In this document: in pieces, positions 33,864 through 44,075 of the stretch
Layout: every line of letters begins with the position of its first letter
How positions within the stretch are numbered: the stretch's first letter is position 1
NCBI RefSeq assembly: GCF_010183535.1
Contig: NC_071330.1
Span: 8,227,717-8,291,716, forward strand
Reading direction: 5' to 3'
Source: Caenorhabditis remanei
Taxonomy: Eukaryota; Nematoda; Chromadorea; Rhabditida; Rhabditidae
DNA length: 64,000 nt
Program-made: the position numbers and the translations under genes
The notes under the pieces: model-generated
Seen by the model: the letters and a program-made list of their open reading frames with translations, nothing else
Told to the model about the DNA's origin: nothing
The model's database searches: none

Positions 33864-35343
33864 CACTGCAATCTTTTTCACGTTGCTTGCTTCTGAAATT
33901 TAGAAAAATTCATCAGGCAAAAAAATTGCATATTGTGAAAACGAAGTTCCATTTTCTAAATATGGAGCTCTCGGTAAGTTAGAAATGTTTGCCAAGGTGT
34001 TTGAAATGCGTAGTCATGAAATGTATAAACATTACATGTCATAAATATTTGTGCTAATATTGAGTAGGAGGTCACTTTTCAGGTCATTTGATGGATAGAA
34101 AACGTGGAAAAAATTAACTGAAAAACACAAGAAAACGTGAGAAAATAGTCACTGGAAGTAATTCGAATTAGATGATAGAGGAATAAGACGAAAGTCTCCT
34201 TACTATGAATATTTATGATGTAAATGTGTTAAGATAGATTCTTGGAAAAGAAAATGTATTCCCCTTTTAGAGAAATACTTTATGGCTTCTTTAAAGACTT
34301 CATTCCTATTCAAGTAGATTATTCGAAACATTCAATGTGAATAAGGTTTACTTATATGTATATCCATCGAGACTAGTAGAACAATTTTTAAGAAAACTGC
34401 TATTTAGAAATGGAACATTTTCTCACGTGTCAGAATTTCAAAAAAAACGGAAAAGCGTCTTTCCCCTTATTTTCCACGTTAAATATTCATTAGGAACCGG
34501 ATAATTGTCTTGTTTCTGTGCTCTAGTGGTTCCAAAATTATAATTAGAAAAAATTCTGAGCTACTACTAGTTCTCCTAGTATCATTATCGTTCGAGCATA
34601 CTCGTTTAGACAATAATAAGATTTTGTTGAGGTTTCACAAGGATCAATATGCTTGTTTTATGTCCTTTCTCAATTCTCCATAAAAATAGCAATTATTTTG
34701 AACAAAGAATCTGCTCGTTTTTATTCAGTCTCTCTTTTTGATATCCGATATTTCACAAATTCCGATTATAAACAGGAAATGGAGATTCAGAATTTCAGTG
34801 TAGAGCAGAATTTCCAAAACGTTGGGAAGCAGTGTTTGGCTAATAGACAATCAGAAAATAATAACAGCTTTTTAAGATTACAAATCTGTTGTTTCTAGTC
34901 AATGAAAAAAAAAACGTACGCGCATCGAAAAAAGAGAGCCCTCTTCGTCGTTGAGTCATTTTTGAAACCACCGATGCCACCTGCAAATTATAGATAAAAA
35001 GAGAAAAAAAAACTCAAATTTCTGTTATTCGAATAACAATATTGAACGATAGTCAAACTACCTAATTCAGTTTATTCAGCCCTATTGAGATTTGGACGCA
35101 CCAAAAGAAATAAATCGAACACGAAACCGCGAAGTAAATTATGTTCAGTGAGTACAGTAGGATTAAAGGCGCATTCACTTTTGATCGGACTGTTGAAAAA
35201 TGCGAAAGGTTGTTGATTGAGATGTTTTAAACGAGTTATTCATTTTGATAACTTTGGTGAAATTTAAACAAGTTTATTTTTGAAGTCTGCAAGAAAAGTA
35301 AACAATTGTGTATATTTAAAACAATAATTAATATTATAAAGAA
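33864..35343. other. Intergenic, no gene seen
   Basis: About 1.5 kb of AT-rich sequence between the PCID2-like gene and the F-box gene. Only short open frames without splice support are present. Confidence 0.4.
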
Positions 35344-37179
35344 TCAGCTTGAGGTGACGGAAGAGAGAGTTGGGAATGCATTCGTCTTCGAGATTACCAG
35401 TTTTTGTTGTTGATGAGCCAAATATCCCTTGATTTTTTTCTGCAAACAAAAAAGAATGATCAAGTGGATTAATGATCTGAGTGGATTTGCCAGATCTTGA
35501 GGAGTCATCCTTTTGTTTAAAGTTCATAAAGCATTCAAGTGATTTCATGAACTCATATGAAACGTTGCCGAAGGTTACCTCTGCAATAAGATTTGCAATT
35601 ATGCATTCCAATTCATCCATATTAACATCAGTGACTCCAACCAAGCGTAGACCGGTTAGGAATGCTTCGAGTGGAATTTGAGTTGTTCCGATTATTTGGC
35701 TTCTAAAAAAGGGCATGAAAAACAAGACACTTGGAATAAATCATACTAACACTTTTTTGAACAAAGTTCGAGAAGTAATTGTCCGTAACTTTTCGAGGAC
35801 CAGGAAAATTCCACATTTGATGAAAAATGGTTCATTTTTGGTAAGTGCAGCGTCGACTCGACCAACATCTCCATCTGAAATGAATGCATTAGAACACGTA
35901 GTGACACAATTTGCTTATTTTGAATTACCTTTGACAGCTGCTACAACCTCTTGAAATTCATCGAGCCGATATTCATGAAGAAGCGAAGCAGTTGGCATAT
36001 GTCCGAGGAACATTTTCACAGGAATCAAGTATATTAAAATTTTCTTCTTGTTTGACATACATTCAGCTGGACAGTTGCGGAATGCATACATCAAAGATTT
36101 TTCAGCTGTAAACGATAGTTTGGTTATGTAATTATGAATTTATTAGGAATAATAGAAAATAACTTCAAATGTCGTACCCAGACTCAGCTCTCCATCAAAC
36201 AATGCTTTTCTTCCCAAGAAGTAATTGTAGGCGACCTTGTCAGCCATCAAAAATTTGCTATAGAGTGGTCCACAGTTATCTATAGCACGAATCAACGGTT
36301 TTAACAGATTCAACTTGTTTATCTGGAAAAGAAAGTGTCAAATACCCGGATGCTCGGATCGTAAGGTTACCTGGAAATAGATTTGGAAAAGTTGATTTGT
36401 CATATTCAACATAGCTACTTTTTTCGTTCTTCCTTCTTCGGCGTGTCTGAAGTGGGTCTGCTCAGTAAAAAAGGTGGTAGTGAAATGAACTTACACATCC
36501 GAGACACATGTTCTATAGCACTCGGTGATTGCTTTGGCTGCACTCTCGAAGTAGGAATCAGCATTTGATTCTCCTTCGTCATCTCCAGAAGCACATGATT
36601 GTGCTTCTTTACTGAGCCACCTTAGGTCGGTACACAGACGATAGAAAATGGGCAGAAACCAGTTTTCATCTCTTCTTTTTTGCAGTATTTCTTTGTTGAA
36701 CACTTGAATGATCTGAAAAGACGATTGCTTCGAAAAGTAATCAAAAACGGACTCAATTTTTTGTAGGTTTTCGATTATAGGCATCTTCTACAGGAACTTA
36801 CACGTATCTGTGTCGATTGAGCTGTGATCAAATCTTTTGCTTCATGAACATTGTAGAGAACATGAAGGTGCAAGCAGACAATCTCATCAAGAGCTTCATC
36901 TTCCGCTACTCGACAGCGTCTGTTTTTTTCTCCATAATCATTCACCTAAAAGTTATTTTATTTGATTAAGTTCTAGCAACTTAACTTGCTTACCTGTAGG
37001 AAAGAATGCTTTGAGTGTTCATCTTCGAGAGATAGCAATTTTGACATTTTCTCGCCATTCTTCCAGTTTTGGCCATAGTTCAAACTATAGAAGTGATAAC
37101 TTGGTAAGGAAAATGCTTATAAATCAACTTACTTCTCAATTTCATTGAAATAATCTCCGACACTCCGAAGAAATGACAT
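35344..37179 (-). CDS. PCID2/Thp1-like PCI-domain protein (TREX-2 mRNA export complex)
   Basis: PCID2/Thp1 is a TREX-2 subunit at the nuclear pore that couples transcription to mRNA export. Ten exons (minus: 37179-37133, 37084-36994, 36945-36802, 36712-36495, 36446-36371, 36322-36178, 36105-35929, 35874-35751, 35702-35579, 35439-35344) chain in phase to 413 aa, near the usual ~400. Recognisable stretches: ENWFLPIFYRLCTDLRWLS, NQLFQIYFQINKLNLLKPLI, YLIPVKMFLGHMP, the winged-helix end ELECIIANLIA and the terminal KGYLAHQQQKLVISKTNAF. The last exon is read in a different frame from the longest local open frame; only that frame joins in phase and matches the family end. I recall C. elegans C27F2.10 as the orthologue, unverified. 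Confidence 0.93.
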
Positions 37180-37548
37180 TTTGGCGAGAGACTATATCTG
37201 GAAGTTGTAGTTTTTCGAACAGTCAAACGAGAAAGTGGAGCAGAGTGTCTGCGACTCTTATCTCTAACACGTGTCAATAAAGCGGGTTTCGCTTTCGAAA
37301 TTTTCGAAAAAGCGCGAAATTTAATTATTTAAATTTTCCAGGCGTCGATCCAGGACAAAAACAAGAATAAATATTACAGTAACCTGAATACAGCAGTTAG
37401 GCTATAAATAAAAAAGCAATTTTGAGTTGTTTGTATATTTTCCTGAATTTCTTTTTCAAAATTTTAAAGACTGAAAACAGTTGAATCCATTTATTTCTCA
37501 GTTTGACAATAATTAATTAGGTGTCCAAATGTACGTAGAAACAGAAAA

Positions 37549-39115
37549 TTATCTGGAGATGTCTTCCTCGTTTTCGTCTTCATGCTCATTGTGCAACAGC
37601 CACTTCACGTCCCGACCAAACACGAAAACCATACTGACGTTGTACATGTTAGCTGAAAGTTTCGATTATATATTAGTTCGAAGACAACTTCGCACATTTT
37701 TTCATAATTCTACAATATAAGAAAAGTAGTTCATCCACCTTTTTTGAACGTTCTGTCCTGCCAATATTTACTAGATTTCTTCTCTTTTCCTAGAACAAAA
37801 ATCCAAAAATATTGAAAATGTTTGACAGATGTCTCATGTCTTCTTTTTCCCCAATTTCGAATACTTCAATTAAAAATAGAAGATTAGTTGGTCTTCTTTT
37901 TTGTTCATTGCACAGGGCGTCAATCATTCAAATTGTGCTCTTCCATGAGTCTGGATGCAATATACACGTATCATTTTTCACATCTTTGACTATTGTTTGA
38001 TTTATTAGTTTTGTCGAGAAAAAGGGAATCTCAGATTGATCAAAATGAAGAATTATGGAGCATACGTTTATGACATAATTGGAGAAATTGGGAATATGGA
38101 GAATGGTTGGGATGTTCAATTTATTTAGAAAGATGCATAGTTGTCAAGGCCCTGCCCGGCCCGAAGGCCCGGCTTCAAAAAATGACCTTTTTCTCCAATT
38201 TTTTTTTCGAAATTTTTTCAATTTTTCATCGAAAATGTGACCATTTTTGACTATTTTTCAGAATTTCTGAATGATAGTCGAAAATTTGACTTTTTCGTGA
38301 AAAAATTCAAAAAAATTCAAAAAATTTGACTTTCGAAATTATTATTTGCCCTGATTTACCGGGCTCTGATTTTGCTGACAAGGCCCTGCTCGGGCCACAA
38401 CAATGGAAAGATGCATATCTAATACAGATGTACACAAGTTTTAGTTAAGATTAATTCCTCTTTCATGAAACAATTCTTCTAAAACAAAAATGCATTCCGA
38501 ACTCACTGAAAACAAATCCAATGAATGCACAGATGTAGAAAAAGTAGACGAGTATTTGGTATCCGATCGACGAATCCACCTGGGAGGTAGTTTTGAGGAA
38601 GCCCATGGAAATGATACCGACGGTCATGAATGTCATCTGAAAAGGAAATTAATTAAACAGTTCGAAAAATTCGATCTACTTACCGACAAAAGAAAAAGAA
38701 TCTTCCGAGTGAATGGATTCTTGAGAAGAAATCTGGAGAAGAACAGGCATTGAATTCCGATTTGAAAAAGAGAAAGAAGGAAAAAGAAGATAGTTCCAGC
38801 AAGGAAGATATAGATGTGTGAGATACAGAGAACAGCTGATACACTCTTGTATTCTTCATGGAGAATTTCAAGAATTGAGTCGTCGATTGGAAGACTCTGT
38901 GAATAAGAAAAATTAATTGCCTAAGAATTGGGTAAACTTACTGATTCTCTTCTTGCATTGTTAGTATTCACTGGAATGATTACAGTCTGGCGACGAGATT
39001 CACGGCGAGTTACATGTGGAATCTCTTCGGACGATCCATCAGTTTCCGAATCTTCTTTTTTCGTCGCTTCTTTTTCTTCACTAGCCGAAATCAATCTAGA
39101 CAGAATAGCAGGCAT
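37549..39115 (-). CDS. Small multi-pass membrane protein, 206 aa, family not recognised
   Basis: Exons (minus) 39115-38942, 38896-38684, 38636-38507 and 37652-37549 join in phase with GTAAGT-type donors. The N-terminal ~65 residues are charged and Ser/Thr/Arg-rich (SEEKEATKKEDSETDGSSEE). Then come hydrophobic segments at about 80-105 (SAVLCISHIYIFLAGTIFFF), 130-145 (MTFMTVGIISMGFL) and 155-180 (GYQILVYFFYICAFIGFVF), and an acidic tail (HEDENEEDISR). This suggests three or four membrane passes with cytosolic ends. I first considered a potassium channel but there is no pore motif. The last intron (37653-38506) holds a repeat. The gene ends 370 bp above the PCID2-like start, a spacing compatible with an operon. 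Confidence 0.7.
38145..38403. repeat. GGCC-rich ended repeat inside an intron
   Basis: Both ends carry CAAGGCCCTGC(C/T)CGG, the interior is T-rich (GACTATTTTTC, AAAATTTGAC), and a near-identical GAAAGATGCATA flanks the segment on both sides (38128-38139 and 38406-38417). CCCGGCCC words also occur at about 8698-8712. This could be an insertion with a 12-base duplication. Confidence 0.5.
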
Positions 39116-39842
39116 CGTTCGACAGAAAGCCTCCTATGAAGTTCTTTCTATTTTCTTTTGAGCTAGCTGAATAAAATGGGCGTGGTTTGAAACAGAGCAA
39201 GGAGGTGGGATTTGAAAGAAAAGACTACTGTGGAAAAGGTGGCGATTGGTTCGGAAAAATGGTGACGTCGGATTTAAAGGTGACAGACAGACATTTCATA
39301 ATAAATTAAGAAGTTGTAGCAAGACTCTTCTATTATTAGACCTTTCCTGATATACGGTTTTTTGTATAACATGAGATTTTTGTGTTACGATGCTTAAAAA
39401 ATGCCTTCTCAGTTGAAACATTGATCCTTGGCAATGCCAAAGAGTATCACATAATTATTAATTTTGATGATTTCCTATTAATTTCGAAAATCGAGGTGAA
39501 AATTGAGCTGAAAATTTCCAACATCTCGTGAACAAAAACTACCGTAGTCCTGAAGCGCGTCACATGAATTCGTTGCCATAAATTGTTGTCAAGTTGTTGA
39601 GAGCTGCCATAAAATATGTTCTTTTTGCTTCACCATGTGACGAGTCGCCATGGTGAATCAAATAATACACTTCTCGGGGATGGACGGATTTATGGGAAAA
39701 AATAAAACGTATAATTTAAACATAGGGAGCGAGGAGGAAAGAAAAGGACAAAGATATTATAAAACCTGAAGAAATTATTCCAATAATTCTTCCACATACA
39801 GAAAAAATAATTGTGACGAGATGAAAATGTACAAAAAGTGAA
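39116..39842. other. Intergenic between brd-1 end and the next minus-strand gene
   Basis: Contains a hairpin-like segment around 39540-39660 (GCGTCACATG, CCATGTGACG) but no gene. Confidence 0.4.
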
Positions 39843-42800
39843 TCAATGTGGTGGAGTACTAATGGAACAAGAGAGAATCGCTTCTATAAACCACTGCTCA
39901 CTGACCAGATTGTATTTGGCACAATCGCGGAATTTCTCGCCAATCTAAAGTACAATTATTGGGTCTGAGAACAAAAATCTTGTTCTATAAAAATGTGAAT
40001 ACATGAACAATCTGATAACTCACGTCGTGTGTCAAACTGTATATCACGAAGTTTGGTTTGAGTCTTGAATTATGGTAGGGCGCTGGATCCTTTTCATTGA
40101 GCAACGTGTCACGAGCCGATGCTTGGCCACCGCCAGAACGAACTATTTCGATGAGAGTTGGTCGATCTGAAAGTAGTTGACAGGTTATTCGAAAATTGAA
40201 CGAATTTTACCAAGGAAATTGTATTTAGGCTTCGGAATGTAGAACTTGCATCCGGCGAACAATCCCGGTTGCTGAAAAAAAAAAGTTATGTAGTAATAGA
40301 CAGAAAGAAAACATTATATTCAAAACTTTCTGCAGATAATCTATCGGAATAGGTTCCAAGATACAATCATTACCATTTTAGTGATCGTCTTTTTCCATAT
40401 TTCAATCGTGTTCTCAAATATTTGACTTTCCATCCAACGGACTTTCCTCACCAAATACGAATAATCATCGTCCACTTTCGATGAATCTGTTATGCATGCT
40501 TTCAGCCAATCATGACTCACAATCATTCCGGGTCTGCAATAAACAGTATATGTTCTCAGCACTGTACGAAAATATTATTTCCCATTCACTTGGTTCCCAA
40601 AGAGAAATCTGTGAAACGTATAGCGTTCCCATACAGAAAAATGCAACCCCTATAAAAGAGCTCTCGCGGTTCCAATTGTACACTCGTGAGTCTAAATATC
40701 ACGTAATGAAGCTTTTCTTGGTGAGTTTCTTGCTGTTTTGCGTTATTCCATTGAGTTTTGATCCATATTTTCAGTTAGTCCTTATTTTCTTCGTCATTGG
40801 CATCGTCATGGGAGGAAATGAATGCCGTGTTGATTCGGAATGTACTCAAAACAAACTGTGTGTCTATGGGGACTGTCTCACCTCGAACCATCCGAGTGGC
40901 CGCGTCGTTGTCACTGATAGAAACTACGACGAAATCTGTGTTCCTCCGTGCCCTATTGGACAAGAATGCGCTACAGGAATCTGCGTCCCCGGAAGTTAAA
41001 TAACTTTCCTAGTTTTTTTTTTGAAATGAAGATTTTATACATGCATGTCAGAGTCGTACGGAATGGCATTTTTCGATTTCCGGGATCCGGAATCCGGAAC
41101 CGGAAGGAGATTTTACATTTTCCGGAATACGGAATTCGGAATTGAAATCAAATTTTCGAATTCCGGAATCCGGAATGATTCAATAAATTTGCAAGGCTAA
41201 GTCATTTTTCGAGTGTTTTCAATGATAAATAAAATGTAAAACTACTTTTGATGATTAAAACCGAAAAAAAAGTATTATAGTTGTCTTTTAAACTCAAGGA
41301 AATTTTTAAAATTTCAACTTCTGGATTCCGGAAAAATTAAACTCAAAAAACCGGAATTCAGAATCCGGAATGCCGAAAAAACCCGGAATTCCGGAATTTC
41401 GGAATCCGGACAACTCTGATGCATGTATATTTAACATGCGAGAAGTTACTGTCCCGCAACTACACAAAGACCTGTTTTACTGAATGACTTACTTTACAAT
41501 TGCCCTGAGTACTTCTCCAATATGGTCCTTGTTTATATTCAGTACACGAGTTTTCGGATCAACTGCAACCACAACATGAGTTTGTGTATTCATGTCTGAA
41601 CCGATCAGCTGAAAAGATAATTTTAAAATAAATCTGAAGAACAGAGGAAATCTCACATTAATCTTTCCAGGTAGTTTTCGTTTTTCCGAATCGCTCAGCA
41701 TCTTTTCATCTATGAGTTGCACAAAATAAATTCGAGACTTAGGAGGTAGGATAACTGAAAAATTAAGTTTCAAGCTGAAATGGATCAATTTTCCTTTACC
41801 AGGTTGTAATGCTCTTTGTTCAGTCTTGAATTTCTCTATTATTTTTTTTGCTTTCGGATCGTTTTTCGCCAAGTCTTCAGCTGTTTTTCCAACACTGTTA
41901 CGAATTTTCATACTGGCGCCCTTTGATAGAAGATACTCAATCATGGGCAGATTGCTGCGACGAACAGCTTCGTGCAATGTTGTCTCGAGAGTAGAACCGC
42001 CTGAAAGTAGTTTTGTTTTCAGCTTTCTCTGACTTGAAGTTCCCTCACAAGAAGCATTAATGACAGCTCCGGCCTCCACAAGAATCTTAGCTGCTTCCAA
42101 AGAGTTATATTCAACAGCCAAATACAATGGAGTTTTTCCTTTGTTATCTTTTTCATTGACACATGTTCCAGCGTCCACGGCAGCTTGGAGTTGAGGAATA
42201 CGATTATTTTGAATTGAATTAATAATAACGAGTTCTCCACGACGCGTCCCGAACGAACTTCGACGCTGTAAGTATTATAAACTGGGATAACAACTGGGTA
42301 GAATCGTCTGGTTTTGAGCCCCTTATTTGCTGTGAGTTGTCACAAATTCAGCGTTGAAGAAAGGAAACTACCTGTTCTGGTTTGAGACTCATTGACTTTT
42401 CTCCGAAACTCATAGGTGACTGCGACCTGCGCTCAATGTTCTCCATCTTAACTGAAACTTTTCGACTACGTTTTGAAATAGAAGGTTGCTCTTCAGGTTC
42501 CTAAAAACGGGTAAATTAGCTGTTAACATGTTGGCACAAATGTCTACATTACCTCTACTGGTTCCACTTTGGGCGTCTTGATTGAGAGTTGTTCCAGTGA
42601 TGCTTGACGTTTTGGGAGTACGATTGTTGTAGTGAAGGGATCATTTTCCTGAAACAATTTTTCTGAAGAAGACAATTTCGATCATCAAAACAGATTGCCC
42701 TTGTGATTTAATTTCAACTGCAAGACAGTGACTTACATCCTTTTTCGAACTCCCAAATGACTGAGCGTACTTTCCAACGCCAGATGAGTAAGGAGCGGTA

Positions 42801-43812
42801 GAACGACGCTGTAAACCAATTTGTGTATTAGGATCATCGAGAAACCACCACACCTCAAGGAACGGAGTGAGGAGATCGTTTTCATGCGTTCTCTGTGGAA
42901 TTTGTGAGGCGAACAAATTGGGTTCAGCTGGCTCATTTTTTACTGTCTTCAGTACGGATGATCGTTTCGGTTTTCTCTCATGCTCAGTTGACGTTGAAGA
43001 TCGTTTCACCGAGGAACGACTGAAATAACTCAATATAATATGTCGCTCATAGTAGCATTGCAACATACGCTGATTTCACGTCTGCACTGTAATCATGGAA
43101 AATGTCCAGTTCCGGTGAGTGTGAGTTTTCTCTGAAAATAGGTCTTGTGAGTAAGCTATAATTGTACGGAATTGCAGTATTTTCTCAAACCTATTCTCCA
43201 CTTTTGGCACGATTGTTGATTCTTCATCGTTCAATTGTCCTAGTTCGTCTGGCATATGGGTTTGTGTTTCTAGGAATCTGTCGATTGCTCCTTGATTTCC
43301 ACTCACTTGGTGTGCATCTTTATCAAAAATGTTCTGCGTACATGCAATATCGACTTGAGTCATCTGCGATGTCGTAGCCTGGATGGAAATGGAAATACAA
43401 TAAATGGGAACAAACGTTCGCCGAACCTTGTCTAAAAGATTTCGAAGGTCCGAAAGACTTTCATAGCATGTATTCAGCATGTGGGCGCCGATAATTTTTG
43501 TGGTGTCCAGTGGAAATGCACAAGTGGGGCATTGATGACGAGCTACGGATGAACGTCTACCCGGAATTTTTTGACTGAAGTCGCTGATGCAATCCCTAAA
43601 ATGAATTCATAAACTATTTATACTTTTCGAAAAACTATCATACCAGCAAAATGCATGTTTGCAAGAAGTTCCAAGGTATTGCAAATCCTTTTTTGTCGTT
43701 CTACTGAAATACAATCCTGTATTGACAGTTCTCAAAATTTTTCTGCTCACCATTTATTGCATTCAATTTTTGTCTGAAATTCTTCTAATGCGCGTTTCGT
43801 ATTTTCGAACAT
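39843..43812 (-). CDS. brd-1: BARD1 orthologue: RING, ankyrin, tandem BRCT
   Basis: BRD-1 pairs with BRC-1 as a nuclear E3 ubiquitin ligase in double-strand-break repair and meiosis. Seventeen exons (minus) give 700 aa in one frame: 43812-43751, 43703-43644, 43595-43427, 43378-43191, 43131-43069, 43019-42854, 42808-42737, 42648-42553, 42500-42372, 42265-42049, 42000-41800, 41754-41657, 41608-41493, 40533-40374, 40271-40211, 40166-40024, 39944-39843. The N-terminal RING (about 18-75) shows CNKC, SCKHAFCWDC and CPTC. A basic, Ser-rich linker is followed by ankyrin repeats (about 350-470; GKTPLYLAVEYN, LHEAVRRSNLP). Two BRCT repeats end the protein (VSHDWLKACI; VSEQWFIEAIL). The 41492-40534 intron is about 960 nt and contains a separate plus-strand gene and a CCGGAAT-rich repeat. 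Confidence 0.95.
40651..40658 (+). promoter_or_regulatory. Probable TATA box of the nested Cys-rich gene
   Basis: TATAAAAG lies 48 bases upstream of the nested gene's ATG at 40706, oriented for plus-strand transcription. Confidence 0.5.
40706..40999 (+). CDS. Secreted Cys-rich 79-aa protein nested in a brd-1 intron
   Basis: Two exons, 40706-40720 and 40775-40999, join in phase (donor GTGAGT, acceptor TTTTCAG). The first 18 residues are a clear signal peptide (MKLFLLVLIFFVIGIVMG). The mature chain (about 60 residues) has eight Cys at 22, 28, 34, 39, 60, 64, 70 and 75, as two four-Cys clusters (CRVDSECTQNKLC; CVPPCPIGQEC). The spacing resembles nematode EB-type or other small disulfide modules but I cannot name the family. 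The whole gene, with its own TATA-like box, lies in the brd-1 intron on the opposite strand. Role unknown; a secreted effector or structural peptide are possibilities only. Confidence 0.8.
   Translation: MKLFLVSFLLFCVIPLSFDPYFQLVLIFFVIGIVMGGNECRVDSECTQNKLCVYGDCLTSNHPSGRVVVTDRNYDEICVPPCPIGQECATGICVPGS
41037..41429. repeat. CCGGAAT-rich element with inverted ends in brd-1 intron
   Basis: The segment is bounded by ATACATGCATGTCAGAGT and a near-complement (ACTCTGATGCATGTAT). Inside are many CCGGAAT/ATTCCGG words near each end (41071-41175 and 41320-41410), so the two halves can pair. It looks like a non-autonomous foldback or MITE-like repeat. Confidence 0.65.
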
Positions 43813-44075
43813 CTTTCAGCTGAAATTTCGGTTAAGAAATTCAAGAGAGAAACTATTTTGAAAATCCCACCGCTTTTATTTGCGCGTCAGATATGTTGTA
43901 TTGACACATTATGCATTTCAAATTACGCACACAGCAACATTTTAATTATCTTATTTTCACCTCAAAATACACTTTTCAATAATTTCCCACTCGTTTTGCT
44001 ATTTATAATTTGTAAAAATTGTAACAAAAATTATTCTGGTTCTCCTGTTCCATGATAAGTTCCATCATTTCAGGA
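43813..44075. promoter_or_regulatory. Bidirectional promoter region brd-1 / MYBBP1A-like
   Basis: Only 263 bases separate the two divergent start codons, so both promoters must lie here. A TTTCAG acceptor ending at 44073 sits two bases before the rightward ATG (probable SL1 site). An acceptor-like TTCTTGAATTTC tract lies on the leftward side. Confidence 0.6.

Noticed and set aside
35264..35579. Longest local frame as the PCID2-like C-terminus
   Set aside because: Splicing 35579 to 35439 in phase yields the family ending KGYLAHQQQKLV, so the unspliced extension is intron.
38507..38636. TVGIISMG stretch as a potassium-channel pore
   Set aside because: It has no GYG/GFG filter, and the surrounding exons read as a different multi-pass protein.
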